Below are positions 22,396 to 33,126 of a stretch of DNA of 64,000 nucleotides, one piece after another. The first letter of the stretch is position 1. The number at the start of each line of letters is the position of its first letter. Source of the DNA: Dama dama (lineage: Eukaryota; Chordata; Mammalia; Artiodactyla; Cervidae); assembly GCF_033118175.1 (NCBI RefSeq), contig NC_083697.1:23844001-23908000 (forward strand), in the 5' to 3' direction. The translations under genes and the position numbers were made by a program. The notes beneath the pieces are model-generated. The model was not told the origin of the DNA and searched no databases. It was given only the letters and a program-made list of their open reading frames with translations.

Positions 22396-23270
22396 GTACA
22401 ATCTCATCTCTGCTTAGGAACTGTTATCAGGGTGAGACCATTTTGTAGTCTGTAAATACTGGAAATACAAAATAGTGTCCATTTTTCCTCTAAACATCAA
22501 GTTCTACCTTGATACTTAGACTGCAAATGGGTCAGAAACCAGCATCTCCGCTACCATGTGGCCACCACCGCATTCTTCCTTTCCCTGACATTTTCGCTGG
22601 AGTTCCTGTCCCTGGAGAAGCCATTGATCAAATGGCGTCTGAAGAGCCCCTGCCTCTGAAAGCATCATGCCCACCTTTAGGCTTCCACATTGCCTTCCCA
22701 GGTGGTGGAGGTGGGAGTGGTGGGGAGAGGCTGGCTCGCATGCTGTGGGCCAGAGCTGCTAAATTCTTAACCTGGGGGTAGGGGGGCATAAAAGGAGGGA
22801 TAATAGGCTATCAAACTGAAGAGGGCCTGAAGCAAGTGCTGGGAGATGGAATATGGTTCCAGAGTACCAGAGAAGAAGAATGCCATAGGAAGGCAGTCCA
22901 AATAAATAACTAGATCTTTTGCTTTTCACATGCAGTTTTGATGAATAAGATCCACCCTTAGGACCTGAAGAGGGATGACTAGAAAAACTGCCTCTTTCTT
23001 CTCTCTGTGAGGTCCCAAGAGCCAGCTCAAGCAGGCCAGGTACCTCTGTCCCTCACTTGTCCCACAGTCCCTCCTCCAGTGTCTAACACAGAGAAAACTT
23101 CGGCTCTGGGAAAACTTCAAGCAGGAGCAGGAAACAACTTCATCTATGGGCAGGGGTGTGCTTGAAAAAGTTTAGCATTCAGTTCCCTAGAAAAAAATCT
23201 ATGTATTAATATAAGCTAAGTTTTACTGATATAAACAATGTATGGCTACAATTTATAAATATAATAAAAG
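22396..23270. other. Unassigned stretch with G-rich patch
   Basis: About 875 bases. A GGTGG/GGGAG-rich patch lies at 22700-22732. A 90-codon frame at 22509-22781 has no recognised domain. The rest is plain. Confidence 0.45.
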
Positions 23271-23280
23271 ATATAAACCT

Positions 23281-23913
23281 GAAGACAGAAGGGGAAATTG
23301 GAAGCAATGACAGATTTTATTTTCTTGGGCTCCAAAATCACTGTGGACAGTAACTGCAGTCATGAAATTAAAAGACATCTGCTCCTTGGAAGGAAAGCTA
23401 TGACAAAACTAGACAGTGTATTAAAAAGCAGAGACATCACTTTGCTGACAAAGGTCCATACAGTCAAAGTTATGGTTTTTCCAATAGTCATGTACAGATG
23501 TGAGAGTTATAAAGAAGGCTGAGAGCTAAAGAATTGATGCTTTCAAACTGTGGTACTGGAGAAGACTCTTAAGAGTACCTTGGACTGCAAGGAGATTAAA
23601 CCACTCAATCCTAAAGAAAATCAACCCTGAATATTCATTGGAAGGGTTGATGCTGAAGCTCCAATACTTTGGCCACCTGATGTGGCCACACAGCGGCTCA
23701 CTGGAAAAGACCTTGATGCTGGGAAAGACTGAGGGCAGGATGAGAAGGGGGAAGCAGAGGACAAAATGGTTAGATAGCATCATTGACTCATGACTCAAAG
23801 GACATGAATCTGAACAACCTCTGAGAGACAGTGGAGGACAGAGGTGTCTGGCATGCTACAGTCCATGGGGTCACAAAGAGTCAGACATGACTTAGCGACT
23901 AAACAATAACAAC
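23281..23913 (+). mobile_element. BovB LINE copy 3, 5'-truncated
   Basis: Starts in the post-RT region (a T-D-F-I-F-L-G-S-K-I-T reading at about 23310-23342) and ends with 'cttagcgactaaac' near 23891-23904 followed by an A-rich tail. Likely TSDs, atataaacct at 23271-23280 and aaataaacct at 23914-23923, differ at one base. Frames are broken by stops. Confidence 0.85.
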
Positions 23914-23923
23914 AAATAAACCT

Positions 23924-24530
23924 ATATTATAAATTCTATGTAGTCAATTGATTTCTCACAGAATGTTTTCCTTGATTTTTATCTAATTCTTGTATTCTTA
24001 GCCAAACTGCAGTTGCAATTATCAAACAAGTACAATTCCCACAGGGATGCTGGTTAATATTTTCATGTGTCTTAAGGAGTAATAAACAACAAAGACATAC
24101 ATCGGAACCACACTTGTTCACTGATGACATAAGCAACTTCTTTGCTGAATTAGACAGTAGTGTTTAAACACTGGAAGAATATTTCCTCAATTTTGGGGGC
24201 TATTCACTGTGTAACGAGTACAGCTACGACACTTGATTAAAATTAATGTGCATTAGCATTTTCTCCATCACTTTCTTAGTCTAGATAATCAACAAAACAA
24301 CAATCAAGCCATCATTTGTAGTCAGTTTCTGTGATGTAAACACTACCATCTTGCTGACTTATGTGATGTCCCTGAAGGCAGGGTTGTCAAGAGACACACA
24401 GCGGCACACCGTCATATGACCTGGCCACCATATAGGTATGACAAATGTTTAAGTGTGACCTCAAGAGCACAGTATATTGCAAAGTAGTCAAATAATCAGA
24501 AAGGGGTAAGCTTGGGGTATTTGCTACATT
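23924..24530. other. Unassigned non-coding stretch
   Basis: About 600 AT-rich bases. No gene or named repeat. Confidence 0.5.
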
Positions 24531-24539
24531 TGTTTTCAA

Positions 24540-24865
24540 TTTTTTTTAATTAAAATTTTTATTTATTTATTTATTTTGGCGGCCCTGCGTGTGTGTTGCT
24601 GTGTGTATTTCTTTCTCCAGTTGCAGTGAGCAGGGTCTACTCTTCATTGAGGTGCACAGGCTTCTCATCGCAGTGGCTTCTCTTGTTGCAAGCCACAGGC
24701 TCCAGGCACATGGGTTTCAGTAGTTGGAGCACACGGGCTCGGTAGTTGTGGCGGATGGGCTTAGGCGCGCCACAGAATGTGGAATCTTCCTGGACCAGGG
24801 ATTGAACCCATGTCCCCTGCATTGGAAGGCAGATTCTTATCCACTGAGCCACCAGGGAAGCCCTA
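24540..24865 (-). mobile_element. CHR-1-type SINE
   Basis: Minus-strand CHR element: tail seen as (TTTA)n at 24556-24576, body with 'gtagttgtggcggatgggc' (reversed), head 'ccactgagccaccaggg' at 24841-24857. Flanking repeats near gttttcaat and gtttttaat are weak TSD candidates. Confidence 0.85.
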
Positions 24866-26289
24866 TATAAGTTGGTTTTTAATAGTGACTGTTTGACAGC
24901 TGGCTCACAAAATTCCTAAACCTTAACAACCAGCTCTTATACGCTGGTACGCTGGCCCCAGCACCCCACTAAGGAGAAAAGATATTCTTTGGAAAACAAA
25001 GCCTCAGTAAAAAGCTCACTATTTCATAAGACATAAGTTTGTATTAAGTTATAAAGTCATTTATTAAGAAACTGAATCTTCACAACCCTCTTCAAGTCAG
25101 TAGATTCGGCATGTCTATCCAAGCGTGTTTGGGGTTCGAGTCTCCCACTTCCCCCACAGCCTCTAACCACCCTCACCACCTTCCCCACAGACTCCCACTG
25201 CACAGAAGGGATTCATTTAACACACCTCATGAGAGCTTCACCTTGTCCTATCCAAAATAACTTTTTCTGGAGCCAATTTTTTAGTGTAATTTATTCCAAA
25301 CCTTTGATGGGGAAACTTGTACTCTTTAAGCTGTTCAGATGTGCAGCCAGCAGGAAGGCTCCTGGGCCACATTGGCTGCTACGGCTACAGACGCTGCGGC
25401 CGCCCGACACCCAGGGACACCACGTGGGTTTGAAACATTCCTTGAGGGATAGCTGATCCATAGCCTACAAATGAATGCATTATGCTTATCCACGTACATG
25501 TTTTTCTTCTGTGACAGGTATTTTATGGATTGGAGGCTTCGGTTAAATGTTATATAATCCTCCTTTAATAAGCAATGCGAATATTCAATATAATTGAAAC
25601 AAGAAAGACAGCCTTTGTGTCAGCACAACTGGCTCAGAAATAAAGGAACTCACCACAAGCTAGAGCTTCATCATCAGTTATGTTAGAAGGTACGACCACA
25701 TGTCTGTCATAGTTTAATCATCATGAAAGAAGGATAAATGATATATGGATTTTGGCCTTTTTATATGATCATCCTGAACTTCTCCAACATAATAACCTAG
25801 AGAAATATACTGCCTGGTCAACTTACTAATTTGATTTAACTAAATGCAAGGCCAGGATGATTCAATGAAAAATACTAAGTTACAAAATGCTTTTTACAAA
25901 ACACATTTTTAAAAAAAAAATTAAGTTGTATTACCAATTATCAAGTAGGACTCTTATTTCAACAGCTTTAATGTGGGGGAGATTAATGTCAAGTAGGGAA
26001 TTGAACCTAATCTTAAAGACTTTGACTTGGAGCATTTAGGACAATGCCTGGCTAAACACTCAAAAGGAGTTCCAAGAATGAATGAATGAATGTCTTAATA
26101 ACTAAAGGCAATTTATTAACATTATTTTTAAATTTTCTTTTGTCCTGTAGATTAAAAATACATTTAAATTTTTTATAAGATTCTAATTTTAAAATATATA
26201 TTCTATTAATATTATTAAAATTTAGGACCTCACTAAATTATCATATTTTCCATTATAGGAGTTGATAACTCCTTTGTTTTGTCATATCC
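24866..26289. other. Unassigned non-coding stretch
   Basis: About 1.4 kb. It includes a short direct repeat (tacgctgg twice near 24940-24955) and long A/T runs near 25910-25921 and 26150-26220. A CpG-containing part at 25370-25430 has an open frame with no recognised product. Confidence 0.45.
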
Positions 26290-26800
26290 AGAATCCATTT
26301 CCCTTTCTGCCATTTCCCTGATTTTCTCTTGGGAAATTGTCTCTCCCCTTCACACAGTCCATCAGGCTATGCCGAGGTTGACTCCAACCTCAGTCCATAG
26401 ATGGGCATATGATCCAGACCTAGCCAGTTAGATCCTGCTGTCCACAGTAACTGATTTGGGGATGGGCATGTGATCTGCTCAGGACCAATAAAATATATTC
26501 CTATGACTTTTGCTGGAACTATTATGAGAGAAAGGCTCTCCTTCTGTTAGCGCACTCACCTGGTAGGGTGGAAGCCTGGTGGAAGCCTGGTGTTGATGGC
26601 AGCCACATTCAGCTTAAGCTTAACCAGACTGGGAATGAGCCTGTGCAGGAGAATGCAAAGCTGAGAGATAAATATGAACTCTTGATGGATGACATTATCT
26701 GTATCCACACATGACTAAATGCTGCTCTACTCTTGGACTTTCCAGTTTCATATACCTGTAATTGAGATGGGTTTTTGTCACTAACAACCAGATGAGTTTA
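26290..26800 (+). mobile_element. Ancient LTR-like repeat, family uncertain
   Basis: The order 'gatgggcatgtgatctgctc', 'tgctggaactattatgagag', 'gatgacattatctg' and 'tgggtttttgtcactaacaac' resembles an old dispersed mammalian repeat of the MLT/MER type. A copy of the same broad type seems present at 59040-59955. An 11-base direct repeat, gtggaagcctg, occurs twice at 26568-26590. Confidence 0.35.
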
Positions 26801-27334
26801 TTCTACAAACTTCATGTATGCTTATTTTCAAAGCATGTTCTCTTTGTTATATTTTAAAACCCAGTGAAAGTAAACAGGTTTCTTCAGTCAACAATGCATA
26901 ATTTAAACTCTTGCTAACCATTCTGAACATTTTAATTAAGGGCTCCAGGAATTCAGAAAGCCAAGAACTGAGTTTTAACAGAACCTATAAAGTAAAGGTT
27001 TCTCTGTTTACCTTGATGGCCTCAAGAAGCTAAGACAATAAATAACTCAAATCTTGGAAGACTGTTATCCAAAAAGTCCTTTCTCCATACAAGGCTTTGT
27101 GGTTAAATAATACCCATCACCACCAAAGACAGGAATCTAGAAATACAGCATTAGGATGACAGATTAGCACACAGATTCACAAAATCAATGATGGCCATTC
27201 TTCCAGGATTCATGGACTGCCTCACAAAACTCTTCAAAGGGAAATTTTAAGATAACTATCCCAAAACAATTTGCTATCCCAAATACTGTACTGTGGAATC
27301 AAAGGGAACATAAAGGTGTGGAAACAGGAGTCCT
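26801..27334. other. Unassigned non-coding stretch
   Basis: About 530 bases, AT-rich, no recognised feature. Confidence 0.5.
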
Positions 27335-27475
27335 AAACTGGACATGGTGGTTCCCATTTCTGGTACTTGCTGTCTGTGTCATCCAGGATGTTAGCTTTAG
27401 TCTCTCCATCTAGAAAACAAGGATGTTCTTCATTTCTTCCTCATGAGAATCAGTGCAGCTGGTGGACTTTAAGTA
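27335..27475 (+). mobile_element. Degenerate MIR SINE
   Basis: A weak MIR order: 'tgctgtctgtgtcatccagg', 'agtctctccatctagaaaac', 'tcctcatgagaatcag'. Low similarity. Confidence 0.4.
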
Positions 27476-27639
27476 CTCCAATAGCTCCACAAATGAGCTA
27501 TCAACTATCATTTTCAACATATTAATAATATTGCTGTATTTATTGACAGAGTTCACATACTTGAAATCTGGTGTGGTAAGCAGTTAGTACACAGGGGATT
27601 TATCCACAAACTCCCTATCCGTGTACCTGAGACAGACTT

Positions 27640-28216
27640 ACACAAGGGTCTAAGCACTTTGCAACAAGAGGATTAACAGCACTCCTCTGCTGTGTGATCT
27701 GTCCTTGGCTGTGCAAGCAGCATGCTAGGCACTGTAAGAGTTATAAAGATGTGTGAGACAGTCTCTGCTTTCTAAGAATATAGAAGCCAGCTGTAGAGCC
27801 AAACATATCTTTCAGCATGAGTGCTAGAACAGATGGGCAAGCAAATGGCTATCTCAGTGGCAAGCAAGAAGTGATTAAATCTAGTCAACCTTCATTAAAA
27901 AAGGGGCATTTCCAGACAATTTCAAGAATGGCTTGTGTTTTAACAGGTGTTATGGAAGAAGACTCACAAGTAAAAGGAAGGCTCTCTGGAAAGACACTGA
28001 GTAATCAAAATGCATCAGGGATCCATGAAAGTTTGGAGTTGAGGAGTAAACCCTGAAGGGTTTGTCAGGCTGGAGAGAGATTTGAACACTAACAGAGAAG
28101 TTGGGCTTTATTCTGCAGACAATAACGAACCATGGTACTTTTTAAATGAATGAGCTACAAAGCCAACTAAAATTTAAAAAGAAAAGGCAAGCATCAGAGT
28201 GAAGGATTTCTTGAAT
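27640..28216 (-). mobile_element. L2 LINE antisense, left part
   Basis: Reversed L2 3' region: 'catgctaggcactgtaagag', 'gatttgaacactaacagag', 'gggctttattctgcagacaata', 'tggtactttttaaatg'. It continues beyond the L1 inserted at 28229-28594. The 79-codon frame at 27817-28056 is incidental. Confidence 0.55.
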
Positions 28217-28228
28217 AAAGGATGTTGG

Positions 28229-28594
28229 TCTTTATCTTTCTGGCTTACTTCACTCTGTATAATGGGCTCCAGTTTCATCCACCTCATTAGAACTGATTCA
28301 AATGAATTCTTTTTAATGGTACAGAACAGAATTTTGGACTCTGTGGGAGAAGGCAAGGGTGGGATGTTTCGAGAGAACAGCATCGAAACATGTATATTAT
28401 CTAGGGTGAAACAGATCACCAGCCCAGGCTGGATGCATGAGACAAGTGCTCGGGCCTGGTGCACTGGGAAGACGCAGAGGAATAGGGTGGAGAGGGAGGT
28501 GGGAGGGGGGATCGGGCTGGGGAATACATGTAAATCCATGGCTGATTCACGTCAATGTATGACAAAAACCACTACAACAACAACAACAACAAAA
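28229..28594 (+). mobile_element. Ruminant L1 3' fragment with inverted 5' segment
   Basis: The right part (about 28320-28594) is sense L1 3' UTR: 'ttttggactctgtgggaga', 'gcctggtgcactgggaaga', ending in (CAA)n and A-run. The left part (28229 to about 28319) is L1 in reverse orientation: 'tctggcttacttcactctg' then 'cctcattagaactgattc'. TSDs aaaggatgttgg (28217-28228) and aaagaatgttgg (28595-28606) enclose both. An inverted 5' segment inside one TSD pair is the signature of twin priming. Confidence 0.8.
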
Positions 28595-28606
28595 AAAGAA
28601 TGTTGG

Positions 28607-29205
28607 CAGGCAGGAAAAGTTAGGGAGTATTGTAATTTATTCAGGTAACAGAATATTAGAATCTGAATTTATGCAAGTGACACTGAGTGTGAAAATGAAG
28701 GAAGATAATTTAGAAAATTCTGCATATAAACTAAAAATATTATTTGATAAAAAGTTGGATATGGCAAATAAAGGGAGGTGCCAGTACTACTTGATAGAGT
28801 GGGTGGGAAGTTGACAGTAATATGGTCAAGTAGGAAATTCAATGAAACAACACAATTAGAAATAAAGGCACATTTTGTACCTTCAGGATTTGAGGCGACA
28901 GTGACATAGCATTAGAGATATTGAAAGGCAACTGAAAATTAAGATGTTTGGTCACGATGAAGGTTAGAGCTAGAGACAGAGCTAGAACTCAGGAGATCTT
29001 GCAAGGAGAGACTTGTAGAATAGTATATAGGGTTATGTGGGAAATAAAGAGCCAGAAGTGACTCACCACTCCAGAAGGGAAGGAATTTTTCACTTCAGAA
29101 GTGAAAAAGTTTTAAGAAGGGAGTGTTCCCTGCGTAACAGACTGCAGAAAGAAAGATGATGAAGAGAATTTGCCCATTAAAAGCTCATTTTGACTTTAAC
29201 TGAAA
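28607..29205 (-). mobile_element. L2 LINE antisense, right part
   Basis: Continues the reversed L2: 'gatattgaaaggcaactgaa', 'gagctagagacagagctag', 'aagggagtgttccctgcgtaac' and 'gactgcagaaagaaag' keep the order of L2 coding sequence read backwards. With the left part about 1.15 kb of L2 is retained. Confidence 0.5.
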
Positions 29206-29585
29206 GCTTAAATTAAAAAAAAAAAAAAAATCTCATTTTTATATATATAAATACTTGAGAAATTTTTCATCCCTAGGACCAGGGCCAATTAACATATGAG
29301 TTGTAAAACTTGGTACCACAGAACGTTGATTTAAATAAGAATAATCATTTACATTTTTTAAATCCCAAGCACTGTCTCAAATGCTATTTTCCTAGGTTTT
29401 CTTCCCCCAAATTACTCTTTTTTTCCAGAACATACTCCCAAAAAAGTAACATTAGGGATTTGAGTGATTATTTTTTTAGTTTTACATATTTGTGTTTTTT
29501 TTATTTTTAAAAATATATTAATCAAATTTATTTTCAAAACACTAACCTAGGAATTATAATTCAACAGAGTTTCCATTTGAAAAAA
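29206..29585. other. AT-rich unassigned stretch
   Basis: Begins with an A-run at 29214-29229. Very AT-rich. No gene is visible. Confidence 0.5.
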
Positions 29586-29587
29586 TA

Positions 29588-29667
29588 TTGAGTTGGTGAA
29601 ACAGTTCACTCGAGTTTTTCTGTAATATCTTATGGAAAAATCCAAACGAACTTTTGGACCAAGCCAA
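29588..29667. mobile_element. Mariner-type MITE (80 bp, MADE1-like)
   Basis: An 80-bp near-palindrome. The left arm has 'ttgagttggtgaaacagttc', and the reverse of the right arm reads 'ttggcttggtccaaaagttc'. TA dinucleotides flank both ends (29586-29587 and 29668-29669), as expected for Tc1/mariner targets. The arms are inverted repeats of the mariner terminal sequence. It encodes nothing. Confidence 0.8.
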
Positions 29668-29690
29668 TACATAATTACTTAGACAACAAA

Positions 29691-29915
29691 GCATGCATGC
29701 GTGCTCAATTGCTCAGTCATGTCTGATTCTTTGCAACCCATGGACTGTAGCCCACCAGGCTCCTTTGCTCATGGAATTCTCCAGGCAAAAATACTGGAAG
29801 GGGTTGCCACTGCCTCCTCCAAGGGATCTTCCCAAAATAGGGATCAAACCCATATCTCTTGTGGCTCCTGTATTGGCAGGTGGATTCTTTAGCACTGAGC
29901 CACCTGGGAAACCTA
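29691..29915 (-). mobile_element. Bov-tA SINE
   Basis: Minus-strand Bov-tA: tail 'gcatgcatgcgtgctcaatt' at the left, body 'gaattctccaggcaaaaat', head 'ttagcactgagccacctggg' at 29889-29908. TSD is unclear. Confidence 0.9.
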
Positions 29916-30566
29916 GACGATAGTGGATTCTATAAATTTACTTTAGAAAAGAGACAAAAGAGCCTTAGGCTTCCTGCTGTGTTCTGGTAGCTCAGCAATA
30001 GGAGGGAGTCCAGCTTACGGAGAGGGAAACAAGGAGATCTCCTCAGTGGACAGGTATTTATTTTGATAGAAGGATGTTGCAGGCTAGCAAAATTGCTTAG
30101 CAGAAAAGACCCTCATGCTTGTCCTTAAAAGCTTTCTGGGAAGGCAACAGGATAAAGTCCTAGTGTCATGAATGTCCCCTTGAATCCACCAGCATTGAAG
30201 AAACTTATTGGGAGTTAGAGATGAAGGAGCAAAACCTAGCCACCAAGATGAGAACTGGAGAGGAGGAAAGGGAAAAAGTCTTCTCTCTGATGAGGGATGA
30301 CCCTTTGAGGAGGACCATACTGGGTCTTCTAATGGGGAAGTCATGATCATTTTATGGACTTGATTTTTGTCCTAGTGACTTTACACTTCAGAAATCAGTC
30401 TTCAATGTATCCAGATACAATTGCTTAGATTTCTTTGCTTAGCTCTTCTACTATAAAATATATTTCACTCTTAAGTGCAAGAATTACTTAAACGGAAGAG
30501 TTAAATGGAATTAACTTTCACCAGTCATCTCTTTCCTGTTTCTGGTCACTTATGATTAAGGCTGAC
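29916..30566. other. Unassigned non-coding stretch
   Basis: About 650 bases, no recognised gene or repeat. Confidence 0.5.
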
Positions 30567-30579
30567 TTCTTTTAAGAAT

Positions 30580-30708
30580 CTGGAGAAGGAAATGGCAACC
30601 CACTCTAGTATTCTTGCCTGGAAAATCCCATGGATGGAGGAGCCTGGTAGACTACAGTCCATGGGGTCCCAAAGAGTCTGATACATCTGAGCGACTTCAC
30701 TTTCACTT
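30580..30708 (+). mobile_element. BovA monomer (headless)
   Basis: Only the BovB-derived body, from 'ggagaaggaaatggcaaccc' to 'gagcgacttcactttcac'. There is no tRNA head. TSDs ttcttttaagaat (30567-30579) and ttcttttaaggat (30709-30721) match at 12 of 13 bases, so it inserted as a unit rather than being a broken Bov-tA. Confidence 0.85.
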
Positions 30709-30721
30709 TTCTTTTAAGGAT

Positions 30722-31344
30722 AACTTGAGGTCATAAATGTCCATCTATGTTTAAACATTTAAAAAATTTTATACTTACTTTAGAAAGTTGCACAGCAAAA
30801 TGTTTCTCTCTATGTGTTAGTTTTTAACTGAGTGAAAATTTTGCTCCAAAAAAAGAGAATTATATAAAATTCAAGGGTGGGTGCCTGCCCATTCCATCAT
30901 TTCCCCAAAAAATATGCAGTAATGACAGCTAGACTCAAGTTTTTGGCTGCCAATCTTACAGAGCAGAAGCCCAAGGCACAAATCCAAGGCAGTTACAGCC
31001 TCTTCATGGCTCTGAGGCCCAACACAGAGCTATTGTCAGTTTCCAGGGTCCCAAGAACCACAACACACTAAGCAGAACCACTCCACAGAATTCAGTCTGG
31101 ATCCAAACCTGCCCCTGGTAAATGGGAAAGCCCATCAGTTAAGCAGGTCAATGGCAAAAGAAAGGCACATAAAAAATGGAGAGAGCTTTTACATAGGTAT
31201 ATCCCCACAGAACTGTCACTACAACTGAGAAAACAGACATTTCCATCACCCCCCAAAAGTTTCTCTGTGGCCCTTGGTAATCCATCCTTCCCTCCATCTC
31301 CACCCCCCAGACAACCACTCATCTGCTTTCTGTCACCATAGATC
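30722..31344. other. Unassigned non-coding stretch
   Basis: About 620 bases with no supportable feature. Confidence 0.5.
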
Positions 31345-31670
31345 TGTTTGTATTTTCTAGAAAGGAATCATGCTCTATGTATTCCTCTCTTGCCTAGCTT
31401 AAAGCACAAGGAGTTTAAGATTTATTCATGTCACTCTGTATATCAATGCTTTGTTCTTTTTGTAGTAGGGTTCTACTAGCTGGATACACAACAATTTGTT
31501 TAACTATCTATAGATGAGTTAATGAGTTATTTCCAGTTTTAAAGTTGCCACAACATTTGTACACAAGTATTTGTGTAGAAATGTGCTTTCCTCTTATTTT
31601 AGTTAAATACCTGGGAGTAAAATGACTAGGTCATATGGTAGGTATATGCTTAACTTTTAAAGAGATTTCT
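31345..31670 (-). mobile_element. Antisense L1 3' region (left part)
   Basis: Reversed L1M 3' region: 'ctggatacacaacaatttg', 'tagttaaatacctgggag', 'tgactaggtcatatggtagg'. It is interrupted by a Bov-A2 and resumes at 31959. Confidence 0.7.
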
Positions 31671-31683
31671 AAGCTGTTTGTGT

Positions 31684-31945
31684 GGAGAAGGCAATGGCAC
31701 CCCACTCCAGTACTCTTGCCTGGAAAATCCCATGGACAGAGGAGCCTGGTAGGCTGCAGTCCATGGGGTCGCTAAGAGTCGGACATGACTGAGCAACTTC
31801 ACTTTCATGCATTGGAGAAGGAAATGGAAACCCACTCCAGTGATCTTGCCTGGAGAATCCCAGGGACGGGGGAGCCTGGTGGGTTGCCATCTATGGGGTC
31901 GCACAGAGTCGGACATGACTGAAGTGACTTAGCAGCAGCAGCAGT
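31684..31945 (+). mobile_element. Bov-A2 SINE (BovA dimer)
   Basis: Two BovA units in tandem, at about 31684-31810 and 31813-31935, each with the 'ggagaaggNaatggNaNcccactccag' start and a 'gtcggacatgactgaN' end, followed by (AGC)n. TSDs aagctgtttgtgt (31671-31683) and aagctatttgtgt (31946-31958) match at 12 of 13. Confidence 0.95.
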
Positions 31946-31958
31946 AAGCTATTTGTGT

Positions 31959-32880
31959 AGACTTTGTACTGCTTTTTCCTTAAATGTCTGATAGAATTTA
32001 CAAATGTGGCATTCACAAATAAAGCCATCTGGGCCTGAGGTTTTCTTTGTGGGAAAATTTTTTTTACTATCAACACTAATTCAATATCTATAATAGGTTT
32101 AGATTAACTTAGATGTTGTCCTAAGTTCCACTGATGCTCTGTTTTGATGTTCTTATCTCTCTTTTTTCTTTCTGTCTTTCATTTTGGATATATTCTATTG
32201 CCATGCCTTCAAATTTACTAATCTTCTCTTCTCTGTTGCTTAATCTGCTACTAATCCCATCTGGTGTATTTATTCTCAAACACTGGTTTTTCATCCCTTT
32301 AATTTTGATTTCGATCTTTTTGATCTTTTCCATATTTCTCCTTGTCATGCTCATGTTCTCCCCTATTTTCTTAAACATATGAAGCATATTTCTAATAGCT
32401 CTTTTAATGTCCTTATCTATTAATCTTATGATCCATGTCATTTCTGGGTCTATTTCTATTGACTAACTTACCTCCTTCTTATATTGTGAATTTTCCCACT
32501 TGTTTGCAGGCATCCTCATTGTTTACTAGTGCCAGCCATTGTGAATTTTGACTGTGAAGTGACAGATTCTTGTGGCTGTATTCCTTTAAATATTCTTGAA
32601 CATTGTTCTGAGAAAGTTAAGTTACTTAGAAACAGGTTGACCCTTTGGAGGCTCGCTATTAATGTTTGCTAGGTGAGTCCACAATAACATTTCATGGAGA
32701 GGAAATGCCTTTCTGAGCACTTACTGAACATACTGTATTAAGAGGTCTTTCTACTTTGAATAGGGGAAAATGAACTGTTCCTTGCTCTACTGGGAGCTCT
32801 TCCATGGAGCTCTGGGGATTCTTCTAACTACTTCTTCCCACTGATTCTTTCCCTAACCTCAGGATTTTCCTCACATACAC
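31959..32880 (-). mobile_element. Antisense L1/HAL1-like remnant with ORF1
   Basis: Near 31985-32050 the plus strand shows reversed L1 ORF2 words ('aagccatctgggcctgagg'). From 32100 on it is the reversed ORF1 region. Most of ORF2 is missing between the two, as in internally deleted or half-L1 (HAL1) elements. The remainder to about 32880 fits an old L1 upstream region but is less certain. Confidence 0.6.
32121..32441 (-). pseudogene. L1 ORF1-protein remnant
   Basis: A 106-codon minus-strand frame includes S-S-R-L-S-N-R-E-E-K-I-S-K-F-E and I-Q-N-E. These match the coiled-coil end of L1 ORF1p, the RNA-binding chaperone of L1 particles. The N-terminal part is basic and coiled-coil-like. It is far shorter than full ORF1p (over 300 residues) and has no RNA-binding core left in frame. 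The start Met is arbitrary. Confidence 0.65.
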
Positions 32881-32914
32881 ACACTCATTAGTACTTAGCT
32901 AAAGACTTCAGGGT

Positions 32915-33114
32915 GGGCTTCCCTGGGGGCTCAGATGGTAAAGAATCTGCCTGCAATTCAGGAGACACAGGTTCGGTCCTTGAGAGAATGGCAAGCCACT
33001 CCAGTATTGCTGCCTGGAGAATTCCAAGGACAGAGGAGCCTGGTATGCTACATCCATGGTGTTCCAAAGGGTCAGACACGACTGTGTTAGACTGACTAAC
33101 ACACACACACACAG
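32915..33114 (+). mobile_element. Bov-tA SINE with (CA)n tail
   Basis: Head 'gggcttccctgggggctcag' at 32915, body with a small deletion after 'ggttcggtccttgaga', tail passing into (AC)n at about 33098-33112. TSDs agacttcagggt (32903-32914) and agacgtaagggt (33115-33126) match at 10 of 12. Confidence 0.9.
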
Positions 33115-33126
33115 AGACGTAAGGGT

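Noticed and set aside
26568..26590. 11-base direct repeat gtggaagcctg
   Set aside because: Too short and isolated to mean more than a small local duplication.
31684..31935. Two tandem repeats that could suggest an array
   Set aside because: They are the two units of a Bov-A2 SINE. There are only two and no spacers, so it is not a CRISPR-like array. None was seen anywhere else.
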